Source: UBA1020 sp964520495
GTDB taxonomy: Bacteria; Patescibacteriota; Saccharimonadia; Saccharimonadales; Saccharimonadaceae
Direction: 5' to 3'
Assembly (NCBI GenBank): GCA_964520495.1
Contig: CAZFMZ010000001.1
Span: forward strand, 62,001 to 126,000
DNA length: 64,000 nucleotides
Part shown: positions 41,841 through 50,565 of the stretch, in pieces
Numbering within the stretch: position 1 is the stretch's first letter
How the letters are laid out: each line of letters starts with the position of its first letter
Notes under the pieces: model-generated
The model's database searches: none
What the model saw: only the letters and a program-made list of their open reading frames with translations
Told to the model about the DNA's origin: nothing
Program-made: the position numbers and the translations under genes

Positions 41841-41869
41841 ATTATAAAACAATGTATAGTTAATGTCAA
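41841..41869 (-). promoter_or_regulatory. perfect consensus sigma-70 promoter
   Basis: On the minus strand TTGACA (41864-41869), 17-bp spacer, TATAAT (41841-41846). It drives the sigma-like/HARE-HTH gene with a ~55-nt leader and is the only fully consensus promoter found here. Confidence 0.85.
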
Positions 41870-41972
41870 ACACATTGTCCGATATGCTTAATTATAGCAC
41901 ATTCTAGACGCTTATGGTAAATAGTATTTTGAAGCTTTTTTATATAAAAAAGTATGGCACAGTAGTGTCGGC

Positions 41973-42311
41973 CTATGCCGAGACAAGTAAGTCGGAGCGC
42001 GGGTCACGGTGCCATAGCTGACGCACTTCTGCCAGGTAGCCGAAAGCAGCCCGGGCGAGCTCTTCGCGGAGGTGGGCATCTTTCAGGCGTTGGCGCTCCG
42101 TTTCACCGCCTTCTTTGCGCAAGGCCGTGAAATAGGTGCGTTCCTGCGCCACTATCTGTGCGTGATAATCCACCAGTTCATCTCGGGCCAGAATATCGGT
42201 CATTTGGCCGACGGAGTAATGGCCGGCCAGCGAACCGGCGACGCTAATGACGTCTTCCGGATACCTTTCGGTCAGGTGGATAATTCTAGGGTCGATTTCG
42301 CGCGAAGGCAT
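41973..42311 (-). CDS. small hypothetical helical protein
   Basis: 112 aa from the chosen start; not recognised. Helical and charged, with a central ETERQRLKDAHLREELARAAFG helix and HRDPRSDLLVSA tail. Start 42311 is chosen because TTGACG (42342-42347), 17 bp, CATACT (42319-42324) end 7 nt before it. It lies 48 bases downstream of topA. Confidence 0.6.
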   Translation of the reverse strand: MPSREIDPRIIHLTERYPEDVISVAGSLAGHYSVGQMTDILARDELVDYHAQIVAQERTYFTALRKEGGETERQRLKDAHLREELARAAFGYLAEVRQLWHRDPRSDLLVSA

Positions 42312-42359
42312 TGCCTTAAGTATGAAACATAGCCTCCGCTGCGTCAATGGTCAACGTGG

Positions 42360-44675
42360 CTACGATTTCTTGCGGGTGGGCGCTCGCCGACCTCGGCCAG
42401 CCTTGGCTGGCGCGGCCGCGAGAAGCTCCTTTGCCTGCTCGTGGGTGACCGACTTCGGATCGGTACCTTTGGGAATCTTGGCGTTCTTCTTGCCGTCGGT
42501 GATATACGGACCGAACCGGCCGTTCAGCACCTTTACGCCGTCGCCGAAATCAGCAATGTTCTTCTCGGCCTCGGTCTTCAGCTTGGCCTCGTAGAGTTCA
42601 AGTGCCTTCTCGAGTGTGATGGTGTGGGGGTCTTCCGGCTTGATACTGACGAACAGCTTGTCGACTTGAATATACGGACCGAACCGGCCGATATTAGCTT
42701 TGATCGGCTTGCCACCTTTCGTTTCGCCGACCAGGCGGGGCAGTTTGAACATTTCGAGCGCTTGCTCGAGCGTGACGGTCTCGATGCGGCTGCCGGCGGG
42801 CAGTGGTGCGAACTGGGGCTTATTCTCTTTGTCGTCGGTGTCGCCGAGCTGAAGCATCGGACCGAACCGGCCGAAACGGGCCAGGATTGGCTTGCCCGTC
42901 TTAGGGTCGGTGCCGACTTCGCGATTACTGCCGACCGTCGAACGGTCGATGCCGCCGGATTTTTCAATCAGCTCGTGGAATGGCGTATAAAAGTCGGCCA
43001 GCATCCGGTTGCGTTCCAGCTTGCTTTCGGCGATTTCGTCGAAGTGCTCCTCAACGCTGGCGGTAAAGCCGTAGTCCACCACGCGTTCGAAATGGTTGGT
43101 CAGGAAATCAGCGATTAGCTCACCGCTTGGTGTCGGCACGAGCTTGCCGCGGTCGGCGCCGGTTTTCTCCTCGACTACTTCCCGGTCAACGCCAGTCCCT
43201 GTCGTCGTGAGGACGATGACGTCGCGCGGCGTGCCCTCGCCTTCGCCCTTTTCCACGTAGCCACGCGTCTGAACGGTATCGATGATAGTGGCGTAGGTGC
43301 TCGGCCGGCCGATGCCGAGGTCTTCCAGCTTCTTTACTAGGCTACCTTCGGTGTAGCGCGCAGGCGGCCGGGCGAACAGCTGGCGGGCGCTGGCGCTGGC
43401 CATGACCAGGCTATCGCCGCTGGTCAGTGCGGGTAGCAGCTCGGCTTCCTTCTTGCTACCGCCATACACCTTCATGAAGCCATCAAAGATGACGACTTCG
43501 CCCTTGGCTTCGAACGTTTCAGCCCGGGTTGAAACGGTGATGGTAACGGTGGTCTTCTCCAATTTGGCCGGTGCCATCTGACTTGCCAGCGTGCGGCGAC
43601 GGATCAAATCGTATAACTTCTGGTCGTACTCGTTCGATGAGCCTTTCTCGGCGCTCATGTCGGTCGGACGGATAGCTTCGTGAGCTTCCTGGGCGGAAGC
43701 ATTCTTCGTCTTGAACTTGCGTACCTGGGAGTAGCTGTCGCCGTAGGCGCTTTTTATGAAAGAAGCGGCTGCGGCGATAGCCTGAGAGCTCAGATTGACA
43801 GAGTCAGTACGCATATAGGTGATCTTACCGGCCTGGTAAAGTTTCTGGGCACTGGACATGGTAGCTTTGGAACCAAACCCAAGCTTCGCGTTGGCATCCT
43901 GCTGCAAGGTACTGGTGGTAAACGGTGCCGGCGGGTTACGGGTGCTCGGGCTGGTCGTGACGTCGGCGACGCTGAAGCTGGCTTCGGCCAGGCTCTCCAA
44001 GAATGTGCGGGCTTCTTCCTCGGTATCGAAGCGTTGCGGAAGTTCGGCCTTGACGTCCTGGCCGTCATGCACGAACTGCGCCGTCACCTTGAACTGGTAA
44101 GAACCTTCGAAGGCGCGGATCTCGCGTTCGCGTTCGACGAGCAATCGGACGGCCGGGCTCTGGACGCGCCCAGCTGATTTACCGCCGGGTACTTTTTGCC
44201 AGACGACCGGTGATAACTCGAAGCCGACGATGCGGTCGAGAATCTGCCGCGCCTGCTGGGCTTCGACCAATCGCATGTCGACGGTCCGTGGCTGCTTGAT
44301 CGCCTCGGTGATGGCGCTCTTGGTAATCTCGTGGAAGACGATCCGTTTGGTGGTCGCAGGATCAAGGCCTAGTACTTCACAAAGATGCCAGGCAATCGCC
44401 TCCCCTTCACGGTCTTCATCGGTTGCCAGCCAGACTTGCTCGGCTGTCTTGACGGCCTTTTTCAGTTCGGTAATGACCTTTCGTTTCTCAGGGTCGACTT
44501 CATACACGGTCTTAAAGCCGTGTTTGACATCAATCGGTGGCGTACCGTCTTTCGTCTTCTTTGCGATCGAGCGGATATGCCCGATGCTCGAAAGCACGGT
44601 AAAGTCACTCCCGAGATATTTCTCGATCGTCTTGGCTTTGGCCGGGGACTCTACTATTACTACGTTCTTGCTCAT
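42360..44675 (-). CDS. topA: DNA topoisomerase I
   Basis: 771-aa type IA topoisomerase that relaxes negative supercoils. TOPRIM domain from the N-terminus (VIVESPAKAKTIEKYLG, ATDEDREGEAIAWHL at ~84-98), active Tyr287 in KITYMRTDS, and FTTSTLQQDANAKLGF. After residue ~560 there are repeated modules (GRFGPMLQLGD, IGRFGPYIQVD, NGRFGPYITDG), the C-terminal repeat type without zinc-binding cysteines. The extreme C-terminus is Ala/Lys/Arg-rich. Confidence 0.96.
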   Translation of the reverse strand: MSKNVVIVESPAKAKTIEKYLGSDFTVLSSIGHIRSIAKKTKDGTPPIDVKHGFKTVYEVDPEKRKVITELKKAVKTAEQVWLATDEDREGEAIAWHLCEVLGLDPATTKRIVFHEITKSAITEAIKQPRTVDMRLVEAQQARQILDRIVGFELSPVVWQKVPGGKSAGRVQSPAVRLLVEREREIRAFEGSYQFKVTAQFVHDGQDVKAELPQRFDTEEEARTFLESLAEASFSVADVTTSPSTRNPPAPFTTSTLQQDANAKLGFGSKATMSSAQKLYQAGKITYMRTDSVNLSSQAIAAAASFIKSAYGDSYSQVRKFKTKNASAQEAHEAIRPTDMSAEKGSSNEYDQKLYDLIRRRTLASQMAPAKLEKTTVTITVSTRAETFEAKGEVVIFDGFMKVYGGSKKEAELLPALTSGDSLVMASASARQLFARPPARYTEGSLVKKLEDLGIGRPSTYATIIDTVQTRGYVEKGEGEGTPRDVIVLTTTGTGVDREVVEEKTGADRGKLVPTPSGELIADFLTNHFERVVDYGFTASVEEHFDEIAESKLERNRMLADFYTPFHELIEKSGGIDRSTVGSNREVGTDPKTGKPILARFGRFGPMLQLGDTDDKENKPQFAPLPAGSRIETVTLEQALEMFKLPRLVGETKGGKPIKANIGRFGPYIQVDKLFVSIKPEDPHTITLEKALELYEAKLKTEAEKNIADFGDGVKVLNGRFGPYITDGKKNAKIPKGTDPKSVTHEQAKELLAAAPAKAGRGRRAPTRKKS

Positions 44676-44848
44676 ACTGCTTATCGCTTTTCAGCGTGAC
44701 ACAACTGCCTATACTACGCAATGACCATGCATTTGTAAAATATACCGTTGACAACCCTTTTCATGCGGGAGCATACTAAAGGCTAAGACGCGTGTGCAAA
44801 CACCAACACAAAGCGCCCGGGAACAAACCTAAACAAAAGGATCGGCAT

Positions 44849-45403
44849 ATGTCAGAGCTGTATAAGCGTAGTCTTGGATATCCATTCGACGAGCGATTAG
44901 CGCGTCGTGAGGTAGAGAACGGTATCGGGAGTTGCGACCCGGTTGATACCACGCCGGCATTCGAGGGTCCTTCCGACCTGATGATTACTGCCGAAGATAT
45001 GCCGCAGCTGACAAAAATCGCGCAGTTACGTCAGGAAATCGCCGACTGGTACCTGCACGCTGAGTTAAGTGGCGGACTGAACGACTACGAAAGCTCGGAA
45101 CTGATCGTACTGGAAGCGGAACTGGTGGTGGAAGAATGCAGCGAAGCCATGAGCGCACTCGCCAGCACGCATCCGCGCTACACCGCGTTAGTCGCCAAGC
45201 AATTGACGGCCCGGCTTGACGCCATGGCGGCATTCGGTGAGCCGGTCGATCCTGAGATGTACGTCGATGCCCACGCCATGGCGGATGAGATAGTCTCTGC
45301 CAACCCGGACAAGAACGCTGACGAGCTGACGACGATTGTCGAGACGATGATGGCATTGATCCAGGCTGAGTATCAGCGCCGTCAGCTCGCACTGGTCGCG
45401 TAG
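44849..45403 (+). CDS. hypothetical acidic helical protein
   Basis: 184 aa; not recognised. Predominantly helical, acidic, with alternating Ala/Glu/Leu. Start chosen at 44849, preceded by AAAGGAT and a promoter TTGACA - 18 bp - CATACT at about 44750-44779. It stands alone on the plus strand in a minus-strand region. Confidence 0.6.
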   Translation: MSELYKRSLGYPFDERLARREVENGIGSCDPVDTTPAFEGPSDLMITAEDMPQLTKIAQLRQEIADWYLHAELSGGLNDYESSELIVLEAELVVEECSEAMSALASTHPRYTALVAKQLTARLDAMAAFGEPVDPEMYVDAHAMADEIVSANPDKNADELTTIVETMMALIQAEYQRRQLALVA

Positions 45404-45442
45404 CAATCCGTTTCTAATAGCGCGTCGCTTCAGCGCTCGACG

Positions 45443-46306
45443 TCAGCGTAACGTCCAGCGATTGGCGCCTAGCGCCCGTATGGCTCCCTGTAGCTCTAGC
45501 ATGGTTATAGTAGTGGCGAAATCGGTCGCAGTGCAACCTGCCTGCCGCAGAAGCTCGTCGCCGTCACGGAGGCCGTGTGCCAGCAGGCCGATGATGGTCG
45601 TTTCGAGCTCGGTACGTCCGAGCGGCAGGGTCGCTGCACTGTTTGATGCAGATGCCGGCGGCACGAGGACGTCCAGCAGGTCATGCACGTCGGTGAGTGG
45701 TAGGGCGCCTTGGGCGATGAGTGCGTTGCAACCGGCCGAAAGCGGGCTGGTGATGTTGCCTGGCACGGCGTAGACGTCTTTGCCTTGTTCGAGCGCATGC
45801 GCCGCCGTATTGAGGGTACCACTCCGTAGCGCCGCCTCGGTAATGATGATGACATCGGCCAAGCCTGCGACGAGACGGTTACGCTCCAGGAAGTAGTGCG
45901 GTCGGGCTTTATCGTGGGGCGGGTACTCGCTTAGGAGCGCCCCGCCCGATTCGACGATGCGGTGCCCGAGCCGGGCATTGGTCGCCGGATAGATATCGGG
46001 CAGTCCGTTGCCAAGCACGGCAATCGTAATACCACCAGCCTCGAGTGCCGCCGTGTGGGCGATCGCGTCGATGCCGAGTGCCAAACCGCTGACGACGATC
46101 ACACCGCGCTGGGCCAAGCTATAGGCCAGCGTGTGGGTGACTTCCCTGCCGTAGGCGGTCGGCTTGCGTGTACCGACAATCGCTACCGTCGCCGGCCCAT
46201 CGGGTGGCAATGTACCTACATAATGAAATGATTTGGGAGGCTTTGCAATACTATTAACTCTCTTTAGAAATTCGTTCTTCTCTGGAGCGATAGTATTGAT
46301 TTTCAT
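45443..46306 (-). CDS. dprA: DNA-processing protein DprA
   Basis: 287 aa. Rossmann core of DprA: VAIVGTRKPTAYG, VVSGLALGIDAIAHTAAL, ITIAVLGNGLPDIYPATN, GALLSEYPP, RNRLVAGLADVIIITEAALRSGTLNTA (partial) and VYAVPGN. DprA loads RecA on incoming single-stranded DNA in natural transformation. A short winged-helix C-terminal domain is present. Together with the prepilins this is consistent with DNA uptake ability, an inference. Confidence 0.93.
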   Translation of the reverse strand: MKINTIAPEKNEFLKRVNSIAKPPKSFHYVGTLPPDGPATVAIVGTRKPTAYGREVTHTLAYSLAQRGVIVVSGLALGIDAIAHTAALEAGGITIAVLGNGLPDIYPATNARLGHRIVESGGALLSEYPPHDKARPHYFLERNRLVAGLADVIIITEAALRSGTLNTAAHALEQGKDVYAVPGNITSPLSAGCNALIAQGALPLTDVHDLLDVLVPPASASNSAATLPLGRTELETTIIGLLAHGLRDGDELLRQAGCTATDFATTITMLELQGAIRALGANRWTLR

Positions 46307-46326
46307 AAAAAAAGTGTTGAAAGGTA

Positions 46327-46355
46327 TTGACGGAAATCAAAAAGCGTGCTACTAT
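46327..46355 (+). promoter_or_regulatory. strong plus-strand promoter of a non-coding transcript
   Basis: TTGACG (46327-46332), 17-bp spacer, TACTAT (46350-46355). It points away from dprA and no plus-strand gene follows before the terminator at 46575-46618. Confidence 0.75.
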
Positions 46356-46361
46356 GATGAA

Positions 46362-46618
46362 CGATTGATTGAATCTGCGAGTCCAATCAAACGCACCTTA
46401 TACCCCCTATTCTAACTTATGTTAGGTTGCATACAATGCGGTTCGTAGTAATCTACCCTCCACTGTGAGCCATAAAAAGTATTGTGTGCATACTAATCCC
46501 TTTAACCGGCGGACCTCCATTATTTGTGAGGTGGGTCACGCTAATGCCCGAACGGGTGGGTTGAAGGGCCAAATGGCGCCAGGTGATGCCCACCCTTACC
46601 TGGTGCCTTTTGGTTTTT
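46362..46618 (+). ncRNA. candidate structured non-coding RNA (~255 nt) with pseudoknotted terminator
   Basis: Between a strong promoter and an intrinsic terminator no reading frame of note exists. Local hairpins: TTGATTG/CAATCAA near the 5' end, CTAAC/GTTAG, ACCTC/GAGGT (~46513-46532) and GCCC/GGGT. The segment GGGTGGG (46554-46560) is perfectly complementary to CCCACCC (46589-46595) in the loop of the terminator stem, so it can form a pseudoknot or compete with termination. It matches none of RNase P, tmRNA, SRP or 6S RNA by eye (their core motifs are missing). Confidence 0.55.
46575..46618 (+). terminator. intrinsic terminator of the candidate ncRNA
   Basis: GGCGCCAGGT (46575-46584) pairs with ACCTGGTGCC (46598-46607), 10 bp with one G-T pair, followed by a T-rich tract (46608-46618). 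Confidence 0.85.
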
Positions 46619-46651
46619 ATAGGGTTTTTTATTACGATCTCAAAGTAAACG

Positions 46652-46682
46652 CCCCCGCCGCTCCATGATTGAGCGGCGGGGG
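46652..46682. terminator. strong 12-bp GC hairpin
   Basis: CCCCCGCCGCTC (46652-46663), loop of 7, GAGCGGCGGGGG (46671-46682), a perfect stem. On the minus strand it follows the 46705 gene by 22 bases and precedes CGTTTACTTT, so it most likely terminates that gene. Confidence 0.8.
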
Positions 46683-46704
46683 TTCGTTTGACAGGGCTAC
46701 CGCC

Positions 46705-47091
46705 TCAGCGGTACAGGTTCAGCCAATAGCCGTCCGCCACCGCCTCACCGCATCCTCGGTGCAAGGCGCGGAGGCCGTTGCGCAGGAACGCCTCCTGCTT
46801 AAGACGTTCCGCCCGGCTAAGCAGACGGATGACCCGCCGGTGCCTATAGGCGTCGGGCAGTAACTCGGCCAGGTAGCCGTGCTCGGACACACAGTAGACC
46901 GTGTGGTCGTCCGACCCTTCATCCGGTCCGAGGGACGCGGCGAACGTCGCCCAGCGCATCCGCGACAGTCGGTGATGTGACGGCCTCAGCGGCCACTGTC
47001 GGCTGCGTCGTTCCCATGCGATATCAAGCTGCACAGCATCGACTTCTCCAACTTGAAGCCCGACAGCCACTGTCGCAAGTTCACGCAGCAT
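46705..47091 (-). CDS. hypothetical Arg-rich protein
   Basis: 128 aa, not recognised; Arg/Leu-rich and largely helical. Start at 47091 is supported by AAAAGGAG upstream. It ends in a strong terminator and is followed on the same strand by nothing but the ncRNA region. Confidence 0.6.
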   Translation of the reverse strand: MLRELATVAVGLQVGEVDAVQLDIAWERRSRQWPLRPSHHRLSRMRWATFAASLGPDEGSDDHTVYCVSEHGYLAELLPDAYRHRRVIRLLSRAERLKQEAFLRNGLRALHRGCGEAVADGYWLNLYR

Positions 47092-47203
47092 TCCTTCTCC
47101 TTTTTGGTGGAGGAACGGTCCTTGTCAAACGCCGATTCCGGAGCCTGACAAAGGACAATTCCTTCTGACTGGCTCAACGAAATACTTATCAAGTTTACAG
47201 AGG

Positions 47204-47779
47204 TCAGCTAGCCGTGTCAATCAGCTTATGGCTTGTATGGGGATGGTTTCCGGTGACGAAGTCATGGCACATCGAACGCAGATTCGGTAGGATGGTCTCC
47301 TTCAGGGCCGTGGCTTCCTCGGCCGAGAAGCGACCCAGTACGAACTCGGTGTCGCCGATGAGTTGCCGCTTGTCGTTCGCGATGCCGATACGCAACCGTT
47401 TTGAGGCCTCGCCGCCGTGAAGGTTGACCGATTTGATACCGTTGTTGCCGGCGTCACTGCCGCCCTGTCGGGCACGCACGGTACCGAATGGCAGGGCCAG
47501 TTCGTCGTGCACGATCAGTGTATCTTCCGGAGCCAACTTGTAGAAGTCGCAGATCGCCCGGTAACTTTCGCCCGCCAGGTTATAGAACGTCGTTGGCTTC
47601 GCGAGCAGTACTTTCTCGCCATCAACTCGGCACTCGGCTATGAGCGCCTTGAATTTACTCTTCTCGCTGAACGATGCCCCGCACTCGTCAGCCAGCGCTT
47701 CAAGTGTCAGGAAGCCCAGATTATGGCGGGTACCTGTGTAGTCAGGGCCAGGATTGCCAAGTCCGAAAATCAGTTTCAT
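47204..47779 (-). CDS. pth: peptidyl-tRNA hydrolase
   Basis: 191-aa enzyme releasing tRNA from peptidyl-tRNA. Family motifs: LIFGLGNPGPDYTGTRHNLGF with Asn9 and catalytic His19, KPTTFYNLAGES, IVHDELALPFG and GGSDAGNNGIKSV. TATACT on the minus strand (47792-47797) lies 12 nt before the start. Confidence 0.95.
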   Translation of the reverse strand: MKLIFGLGNPGPDYTGTRHNLGFLTLEALADECGASFSEKSKFKALIAECRVDGEKVLLAKPTTFYNLAGESYRAICDFYKLAPEDTLIVHDELALPFGTVRARQGGSDAGNNGIKSVNLHGGEASKRLRIGIANDKRQLIGDTEFVLGRFSAEEATALKETILPNLRSMCHDFVTGNHPHTSHKLIDTAS

Positions 47780-47875
47780 ATCTGGTAGTACAGTATAAAC
47801 TATTGCTTAAATGTAAGAAGTATGATATAATAAAAAGATAGGCACCTCCGCCTACCTTCCCCAAAGGAGACCCAG

Positions 47876-48175
47876 ATGCCCGAGTATGAGTCGAGCATGC
47901 ACCCCAACAAGTCGGATCGAATCACTTCCTACGCAGTTCTGCTGCTCGCGCTGATGGTCACGATTGGCTGTCACCTCCTCTTTGGCGGTGACATCTGGCT
48001 GACGCGGCTGAGCGTGTACGGCGTTGTCCCGGCAGCCGCCTGGGCCGCCTGGGAGTTCGCCAAGTACCGCTGGTACGTTACCACGCACCGCCGTTCAGAT
48101 GGCAGCATGCGGATCGGCAACCAGAACCTGTTCTGGAGGAACGACCGCGATCCGAGCAACCGTCGCCTCGTCTGA
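47876..48175 (+). CDS. small two-TM membrane protein
   Basis: 99 aa, not recognised. Two hydrophobic helices (~15-33 and ~42-62) and a basic tail. TATAAT (47826-47831), a small GGC...GCC hairpin and AAAGGAGA SD site lie upstream; divergent from pth. Ends at a strong terminator. Confidence 0.65.
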   Translation: MPEYESSMHPNKSDRITSYAVLLLALMVTIGCHLLFGGDIWLTRLSVYGVVPAAAWAAWEFAKYRWYVTTHRRSDGSMRIGNQNLFWRNDRDPSNRRLV

Positions 48176-48208
48176 GGCGTCGCCGACCAACGGTTGGGAC
48201 CGACGGAG

Positions 48209-48259
48209 GGACCCCCTTGGTGATAGTCGAGCATTCACGCTCCTATCGCCAAGGGGGCG
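48209..48259 (+). terminator. long intrinsic terminator
   Basis: CCCCCTTGG and GATAG pair with CTATC and CCAAGGGGG with a small bulge, followed by GCGTTTTTA. It ends the small membrane protein gene and lies next to the convergent der 3' end. Confidence 0.85.
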
Positions 48260-48269
48260 TTTTTAATTC

Positions 48270-49661
48270 CTAGGCTTCGTCGCTTTTCTGGGCGCCTTTG
48301 TTGATCGGCTTCTGCCCCAGGGCGATCCGTTCCTTGTTGGCTTTGATCTGCTTCTCGTCACGGAACGAGAACTTGATCGGCGTACCGGAATAATCGTAGG
48401 TTTCACGCACCAGTCGTTCCAGGTAGCGCTTGTAGCTCCAGTGGACGAACTTCAGGTTCGAGCCGTGGATGACGAACCATGGCGGTGTGGTGTCGGTCTG
48501 CACCATGTAGCGCAGTTTCGGGTGGCTGTTTTTCAGCCCGGCCGGCGGATGCTTCTGCACGGCCTTTTGCAGCAGGTCGTTCAACACGCGTGTCTTGGTT
48601 TCCTGTTTACGGCGGGCCTCGATGTCCAGCGCCAGGTCGAACAGCTTGGTGACGTTCTGCCCGGTGACGCTCGAGGTGAAGATGAGCGGAGCCCACGGTG
48701 TGAATTTGAAGTTGTAGGCAATCTTCGGCGCCAGGGCGTCACGGGTGTAAGCATCCTTGCCTTCGACGCTGTCCCATTTGGAAATGACGATGACCAGTCC
48801 CTTGCCAGCCTCGGCGATGATACCGGCCAGGCGTTGATCGAGCTGGGTGTTTAATTCGTTGACGTCCATGAGCAGCAGGCAGATGTCGGCTTCTTCAATG
48901 GCCTGCAGGGTGCGTAGTACTGAGAATTTTTCAATACCGACCTCTTGCTTGCCCTGGCGACGGACGCCGGCGGTGTCGAGCAGCTCGATGGTGCGCTGGT
49001 TGTAGCGCACTTGCACGCGGTTGACGTCGCGGGTGGTGCCGGCGATGTTGGCGACCACGGCCTGCTGCTTGCCTGCCAATGTGTTGAACAGGTTGCTCTT
49101 ACCGACGTTCGGCCGGCCAATCAGGGCGACCCGTAAAATGTCGTCATCTTCGCGCTCGCTGCGGGGAGGAATCAGTTCGGTGACTTTGCGTAGCACGTCG
49201 CTGATGCCGGAATTGTGTTCAGCCGAGGTTCGGATGATGTCCTTGATGCCGAGACGGCGGAACTCATCATCTGGCAAGGCGGTCTTCAGGTCGGCCTTGT
49301 TCGTTACCAGTAGAACGGGCTTCTGGCTCTTCAGGGCTTTCTTGGCGACCAATCGCTCCTCGTCGCTGACGTAGTGGGTCGAGTCGACGACTACCAGGAT
49401 GACGTCGGCAGCAGCCGCAGCCTCCTCGATCTGTTCCTGGATCGAGGCTTCGAACTCGTCTTCGGCCGTCTTCAAACCGGCCGTATCAACCAGCCAGAAC
49501 TGATGGTCGCCGTAACTTACCTTGCCGAGCACGTTATCGCGGGTGGTGCCGGCTTCGCGGGCGACGATGGCCTGCTGGGCGCGCACCATACGGTTAAACA
49601 GCGAGCTTTTGCCCGCGTTGGCACGGCCGATGATAGCGACGGTTGGTAGTTTTGAACTCAT
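48270..49661 (-). CDS. der: ribosome-assembly GTPase Der (EngA)
   Basis: 463 aa with two tandem GTPase domains and a C-terminal KH-like domain. First P-loop GRANAGKSS (12-20), with Ala-Ala where Pro-Val are usual; second GRPNVGKSN (~182). G3 DTAG and G4 NKAD / SKWD are visible. Acts in 50S maturation. TATAAT on the minus strand (49672-49677) lies 10 nt before ATG. Confidence 0.95.
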   Translation of the reverse strand: MSSKLPTVAIIGRANAGKSSLFNRMVRAQQAIVAREAGTTRDNVLGKVSYGDHQFWLVDTAGLKTAEDEFEASIQEQIEEAAAAADVILVVVDSTHYVSDEERLVAKKALKSQKPVLLVTNKADLKTALPDDEFRRLGIKDIIRTSAEHNSGISDVLRKVTELIPPRSEREDDDILRVALIGRPNVGKSNLFNTLAGKQQAVVANIAGTTRDVNRVQVRYNQRTIELLDTAGVRRQGKQEVGIEKFSVLRTLQAIEEADICLLLMDVNELNTQLDQRLAGIIAEAGKGLVIVISKWDSVEGKDAYTRDALAPKIAYNFKFTPWAPLIFTSSVTGQNVTKLFDLALDIEARRKQETKTRVLNDLLQKAVQKHPPAGLKNSHPKLRYMVQTDTTPPWFVIHGSNLKFVHWSYKRYLERLVRETYDYSGTPIKFSFRDEKQIKANKERIALGQKPINKGAQKSDEA

Positions 49662-49791
49662 AGTGAGGCTAATTATAACAGAGGTAGCTCAACTTGGCGA
49701 GCATAAGCGGCTTGCCCGCAGCGATGGATTGACAACCGGTGGTAGGTTTGTGATGATACTACACAATCAGATTCGTGGAGGAGACCAACAT

Positions 49792-50211
49792 ATGGCGCAC
49801 AGAGAATTCTTACATCGGGACGGCAGCGAGATCGTGGCGGTGACCGTCGCATCCGGCCTGACGGTACCAATGGAGCATCTGACGTTGCCGCTCGAGAAAG
49901 ATGAAGAATTATATTTCCGTCATCCGCTAGGCGGCGGTCTGGTAGCTGACAGCGCCTATGTCGCGGACGAGCTGCAAGTTCCCTTCCCTGTGACGGTGGG
50001 GCCTGAGACTCACTTGGTTTCAGACCGAGGCTTGATTGGGCAGCACTATGTACGTGGGCGGCTATGGAATCCCGGTGAAGTCAGCCGACCGATTGATGAT
50101 GAGGGCTATAAGCTACGGGCCGAGCAGCGCGAGATGGGGCTGGTACCCCGGTTGCTCGAAATCGAACGACGCCTAGCGAGCGCGGCGCGCACGGCTGACA
50201 TGTTGTTCTAG
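49792..50211 (+). CDS. hypothetical protein
   Basis: 139 aa; not recognised. Soluble, beta-rich with His/Arg-containing segments (MAHREFLHRDGSE, HLTLPLEKDEELYFRHPLGGG). GGAGGAG precedes ATG at 49792. Reading the same frame upstream as far as 49522 would run antisense into der; that extension is rejected. It is followed four bases later by another small gene. Confidence 0.6.
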   Translation: MAHREFLHRDGSEIVAVTVASGLTVPMEHLTLPLEKDEELYFRHPLGGGLVADSAYVADELQVPFPVTVGPETHLVSDRGLIGQHYVRGRLWNPGEVSRPIDDEGYKLRAEQREMGLVPRLLEIERRLASAARTADMLF

Positions 50212-50214
50212 CAT

Positions 50215-50565
50215 ATGAAAGAAATTATTCGAGCCGAAACGGTGAACTTCGAAACGTTCACGGCCAGGCTGCGAAGCTTCACGGCGCACTGCATCGAGCG
50301 GAGCGAAGCCCTGAAGGTTCCGCTCTACCCTGATGCGCGCGACCTCTTGGCGGCAAGTGATGACGACTTCAAAGTGGTCCAACTCCGGAACGCCTATACC
50401 CACCAGCAACTCGATGCACTGATTGAGTCGTGGGAGGACAGGCTGTACCGCTACCTGGCGCAGGCCTACATAGGCCGCATCGCTACGGCTGGACAGCCCG
50501 ATACTCACCAGCTGCTAACCCGGCCAGTTGATACGGACCGAACTCGACACGATGGAGCGCAGTGA
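50215..50565 (+). CDS. hypothetical helical protein overlapping the next gene
   Basis: 116 aa, not recognised; mostly helical with one Cys. It follows the preceding gene by three bases. Its last 83 bases overlap, convergently, the 3' end of the pseudouridine synthase gene. The overlap is long, so the real protein may use the frame as shown, or the tail (QPDTHQLLTRPVD...) may be a recent extension. Confidence 0.5.
   Translation: MKEIIRAETVNFETFTARLRSFTAHCIERSEALKVPLYPDARDLLAASDDDFKVVQLRNAYTHQQLDALIESWEDRLYRYLAQAYIGRIATAGQPDTHQLLTRPVDTDRTRHDGAQ

Noticed and set aside
46362..46618. RNase P RNA, tmRNA, SRP RNA or 6S RNA as identity of the candidate ncRNA
   Set aside because: The conserved core motifs of these RNAs (P4 sequence of RNase P, tRNA-like ends of tmRNA, GGAA-capped SRP hairpin) are not seen, and the 5' and 3' ends do not form a 6S-like rod.
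46986..47192. 68-aa minus-strand frame upstream of the 46705 gene
   Set aside because: It overlaps the start of that gene in another frame and spans its SD region; no independent support.
49522..49791. Upstream extension of the 49792 gene
   Set aside because: It is antisense to der, and a strong SD site points to the ATG at 49792.
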